Of a stretch of 8,479 nt of DNA, positions 5,663 through 8,479 are shown in pieces (position 1 is the stretch's first letter; every line of letters starts with the position of its first letter). Below the pieces are notes generated by a model. That model saw only the letters and a list, made by a program, of their open reading frames with translations, searched no databases and was not told the origin of the DNA. Made by a program: the position numbers and the translations under genes. Origin of the DNA: Bacteroidales bacterium (GTDB taxonomy: Bacteria > Bacteroidota > Bacteroidia > Bacteroidales > VadinHA17); contig JALOMM010000050.1 of NCBI GenBank assembly GCA_025455535.1, positions 1 through 8,479 of the forward strand, in the 5' to 3' direction.

Positions 5663-8476
5663 TCAATTCAGAATCTCAAGTATTCCCTTGATGTCTAATT
5701 CACTCATTGGATTGTTGGTGTCAACGAAGGTCTCCGCAAGCTTTGACTTCTTTTCCTGAAGGCGCTGTATCTTCTCTTCAATGGTCTCACCGGCGATGTA
5801 ACGGTATACAAAGACCCTCTTCTCCTGTCCGATCCTGTGCGCCCGGCTCAGTGCCTGTATCTCCGAAGCGGGGTTCCACCACGGGTCGAGGATGAAGACG
5901 TAGTCTGCCTCGGTGAGGTTCAACCCTACTCCTCCGGCCTTGAGAGAGATGAGAAATACCTTGATACGGTCATCACTCCGGAAGCTGTTTATCACTCTCT
6001 CCCTGTCAGTTGTTGAACCTGTGAGCATTGCATACCCTATGCCGTTGCTCTTCAGCCACCAGGGAAAGAGGTCGAGGTGTTTGACAAAAGACGAAAATAT
6101 CAGGATCTTATGCCCTTCCGAGATAACGTTTTCGATGTTGCGTGTTATTGTCTCGAACTTGCCCGAGACGCCTCCATACGATTCATCTGTAAGCACAGGA
6201 TGGTTTGCTATCTGACGGAGCTTCATCAGACCCTGAAGAACCATTATGGCCGATTTCTCAATACCCACAGCTTCAATATTCTCAAGAATGCTGTTGCGTA
6301 CCGCTGACTTTTCCCTCTCATAGATGGCAGCCTGTTCCTCTGACATATCGCAGTAGACTATCTGCTCCGTCACCTCTGGCAACTCCTTAACCACCATCTC
6401 TTTCGTACGCCTCATGATGAAAGGCTGAATTATTTTCCTCAGTCTCTTTTCCTTCTCCTCCTCATAATTCTTTTCAATAGGCCTGGCGAATTCTCTCTTG
6501 AAGAAGATGAGTGAGCCGAGAAGGCCGGGATTGACAAAGCTGAGCTGTGTCCACAGGTCGGTAAGCGAGTTCTCCACGGGTGTTCCCGTAAGCGCCAGCC
6601 TGTGCTCTGACTTGAGCCGGGAGACCGCTCTGTAAATATTGGAAGAGGGGTTTTTGATATACTGACTCTCATCGAGTACAACATAAAAGAAATTCATTCC
6701 CGTAAAGAACTCTATATCCTGCCTCACAGTATGATAGCTTGAAATGACGATATCATAACCCGAGAACTGTGATGCTGATCTTTGCCTGGTTGTTCCGTGG
6801 TGTATTTTTGTCTTCAGTGACGGGCAGAATTTTCTGATCTCATTGTACCAGTTATGGCTGAGTGATGCCGGTACCACGATCAGCGAGGTGAGGCCGGCTT
6901 TCTCATGCCCGAAAAGAGACATCTGCCCCTCTGTCTCTTTCTCATCAGTTACAGTGGTGTTCTCCTTGTTCCACATCAGCAGGGCCAGTGTCTGGAGCGT
7001 CTTGCCAAGCCCCATGTCATCGGCAAGACATCCACCCAGGTTATGCGTCTGCAGGAAATGAAGCCAGCTCAGCCCTTCCATCTGGTAAGGACGCATCTCT
7101 GCCCTGAGCCCTGCCGGGGCATTGATGACCGGCAACTGCTCCGGCACTGCCAGCTTCCCCAGCTTGATGCAAATGTCACAGTTTTCGCCCGTTATCACTT
7201 CACTTATGAGGCTGAAGTGCTGTTTATGCACCAGGAGGCTATCCTCCCTGTCTTTGCCCATCTCGAACAGTCCGCGATACCGGGTGAACCACTCTTCCGG
7301 CAGTACTGCAACAGTCCCGTCGGGCAACGGATACTCCCTGATACCCTCAAGAATATACCTCCTGAGCCTGGTAAATGGTATCCTGAATGTTCCTATCTGC
7401 ACTACCGCCTTCAGGTCAAACCAGTCGTTGATTATCTGGTGACTCAGGGTGATCTCCACCGGATCAAGGCAGTATGGTACCTCAAGACTTCCGGTGCGTA
7501 TTGTCATTCCTGCCTCTGTAATTTTTTTTCTGTTTTCGGCTATTGTCTCAATGAGGTCATAAATTGCTTTGTCATCCTCCGCTGCTGCACCTGCAGTCAT
7601 GAAATGGATCCCGTCTTCTGCAAAGAGGCCTGAATCTTCAAGTACCTCAATGCACTTCTTCTCCCTGAAGGTATCGCGTTCCTTCCTTTTGAAAGTGAAA
7701 ATACCTCCTTCGTTACAGAAGGTGGTAAAATGAGTGATATCATCGGTATAGAATATCTCCTGCTCATCATAACGAAACTTCAGAATGGCAGCCGGCAGTC
7801 CTCTTATCCCAACCTCCACCGTAAGAGTTGACGTCATGACAGGTTCTGAAGTCTCTACACGGAACCCTGTGCCTGTCACCCTGTGTGTGTTGACGACAGA
7901 GAGAACGAAGGTGCTGAAGTACTTTTCTTCGGTGGCCTGCGGTATGGTAATGTGACTGCGTGTAAGAAAGGGTTTCAGCTTGGCTCCCTCTATTTCAGAT
8001 ACAAAATGGAGGTTGCTGCCGGCCCTTATCACACAGGGTTTATTTGAGAGAATATCAACAGGCTGACTGCGCAGGTTAAGTGGCTTGCCTTCTGACTCGA
8101 TGATGAGGCTGTAGTTGCTGCCTGAGGAATCACGGTCAAACCTGAAGACAGGTGAAGCAACCTCGGGTACAATAAGCAGCCTGTCTTCCGGGTGAAGGCT
8201 TGCGATCCTTGTTTTCTGAAGGTAAACAGGAATCTCCTCTTTCAGCGCAATATGCAGGCTCTGGGAAATTCTTGACTCGATATATGGCTTTATCAGAGTC
8301 TCAAACTCTTTTTCTCCAACCGTTTCCGTGAACTCTTTTACGTTACGGTGCTTTGAAAAAAGTTTGAAGAGGTTCCGGTCAGAGTAATCATTAAGCAGTT
8401 CCACAACCTCCCTCTCATCATTATCCAGACCGGACAGGGTTGTGCTGTCAGGAAAAGGAAAGAGAGGCTCAGTCAT
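5663..8476 (-). CDS. SNF2-family helicase-like ATPase (DEAD/DEAH-type superfamily 2)
   Basis: The 937 visible residues form a large SNF2/RapA-type motor, an ATP-driven translocase on double-stranded DNA that remodels protein-DNA complexes. The C-terminal half holds every motor motif: LRAEMRPYQMEGLSWL (457-472), Walker A DDMGLGKT (486-493), Ia LIVVPASLSHNW (532-543), Walker B LDESQ (601-605, a DESQ variant of DEAH), III LTGTPVENS (629-637), IV ILIFSSF (791-797), V SLKAGGVGLNLTEADYVF (844-861) with DPWWNPA (864-870), and VI QALSRAHRIGQ (874-884). The first ~450 residues are a family-typical, mostly beta-rich region with no SWIM zinc-finger cysteines in the visible part. A charged linker of about 25 residues (506-530) between motifs I and Ia carries QMSLF. 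ATG at 8476 is the first start seen, but it lies three bases from the window edge and no in-frame stop precedes it, so the true start could be farther upstream. The motor looks complete. DNA repair, transcription recycling or recombination are all possible roles. Confidence 0.93.
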   Translation of the reverse strand: MTEPLFPFPDSTTLSGLDNDEREVVELLNDYSDRNLFKLFSKHRNVKEFTETVGEKEFETLIKPYIESRISQSLHIALKEEIPVYLQKTRIASLHPEDRLLIVPEVASPVFRFDRDSSGSNYSLIIESEGKPLNLRSQPVDILSNKPCVIRAGSNLHFVSEIEGAKLKPFLTRSHITIPQATEEKYFSTFVLSVVNTHRVTGTGFRVETSEPVMTSTLTVEVGIRGLPAAILKFRYDEQEIFYTDDITHFTTFCNEGGIFTFKRKERDTFREKKCIEVLEDSGLFAEDGIHFMTAGAAAEDDKAIYDLIETIAENRKKITEAGMTIRTGSLEVPYCLDPVEITLSHQIINDWFDLKAVVQIGTFRIPFTRLRRYILEGIREYPLPDGTVAVLPEEWFTRYRGLFEMGKDREDSLLVHKQHFSLISEVITGENCDICIKLGKLAVPEQLPVINAPAGLRAEMRPYQMEGLSWLHFLQTHNLGGCLADDMGLGKTLQTLALLMWNKENTTVTDEKETEGQMSLFGHEKAGLTSLIVVPASLSHNWYNEIRKFCPSLKTKIHHGTTRQRSASQFSGYDIVISSYHTVRQDIEFFTGMNFFYVVLDESQYIKNPSSNIYRAVSRLKSEHRLALTGTPVENSLTDLWTQLSFVNPGLLGSLIFFKREFARPIEKNYEEEKEKRLRKIIQPFIMRRTKEMVVKELPEVTEQIVYCDMSEEQAAIYEREKSAVRNSILENIEAVGIEKSAIMVLQGLMKLRQIANHPVLTDESYGGVSGKFETITRNIENVISEGHKILIFSSFVKHLDLFPWWLKSNGIGYAMLTGSTTDRERVINSFRSDDRIKVFLISLKAGGVGLNLTEADYVFILDPWWNPASEIQALSRAHRIGQEKRVFVYRYIAGETIEEKIQRLQEKKSKLAETFVDTNNPMSELDIKGILEILN
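6911..6925 (-). other. Sliding-clamp-binding-like pentapeptide QMSLF in the SNF2 ATPase
   Basis: Codons 518-522 encode Gln-Met-Ser-Leu-Phe, which fits the bacterial beta-clamp (DnaN) binding consensus QL[SD]LF apart from Met for Leu at the second position, a substitution of similar character. It lies in an acidic, probably disordered linker between Walker A and motif Ia, a place where a peptide could be displayed. Binding is an inference from the motif only. Confidence 0.35.
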
Positions 8477-8479
8477 GCT

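Noticed and set aside
5707..6390. Several overlapping 60-100 codon frames on the + strand within the SNF2 gene
   Set aside because: They have no family features and no start-site signals, and they overlap conserved coding sequence on the other strand.
6666..6677. DESQ in place of DEAH/DEGH as a defect in the SNF2 Walker B motif
   Set aside because: The catalytic Asp-Glu pair is intact, and DESQ or DEAQ variants are usual in bacterial SNF2 proteins, so there is no reason to call it inactive.
6905..7633. 242-codon open frame on the + strand, antisense to the SNF2 gene
   Set aside because: It lies wholly inside the SNF2 gene, its translation resembles no protein family I know, and the opposite strand encodes essential motor motifs. 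It is a shadow frame.

Overview
The window looks like an ordinary chromosomal stretch from an anaerobic member of the Bacteroidota (Bacteroidales or Marinilabiliales-like); this assignment is an inference. It rests on three points. No start codon has a recognisable Shine-Dalgarno sequence. A TAnnTTTG-type -7 promoter box sits in front of the terC-like gene. The gene content fits: a [FeFe]-hydrogenase tail, a TerC protein with a long TM2-TM3 loop, an AGCS symporter with a large extra loop, and a ~940-residue SNF2 ATPase. I see no insertion sequence, phage gene, CRISPR array, tRNA, rRNA or replication origin.

Layout on the + strand: (1) positions 2-214 are the last 70 codons of a [FeFe] hydrogenase catalytic subunit, followed at once by a strong intrinsic terminator (232-266). 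(2) A free-standing TerC/Alx-family membrane protein (331-1398). (3) After a 122-bp AT-rich spacer with a small tandem/palindromic motif, two sodium-coupled amino-acid symporters lie 16 bp apart, an NSS (LeuT-type) transporter (1521-2885) and an AGCS (alanine/glycine) transporter (2902-4644), probably one operon. On the - strand, converging on them: (4) a SNF2-family helicase-like ATPase (8476-5663), followed 36 bp downstream by (5) an unassigned polytopic membrane protein (5626-4733). The 88-bp convergent spacer holds a weak hairpin.

Functional reading: the hydrogenase tail points to H2-evolving or electron-bifurcating fermentation. The two Na+-driven importers would bring in amino acids at the cost of a sodium gradient. 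TerC proteins export Mn2+ or support metal loading of secreted proteins. The SNF2 ATPase acts on DNA or DNA-bound protein, and nothing seen links it to the membrane protein beyond proximity and shared strand.

No clearly new multi-gene system is visible. The points most worth a second look are a ~105-residue hydrophilic, strand-rich insert between TM8 and TM9 of the AGCS symporter, a perfect sliding-clamp-like pentapeptide (QMSLF) in a variable acidic linker of the SNF2 motor, and the unassigned membrane protein paired with that ATPase.
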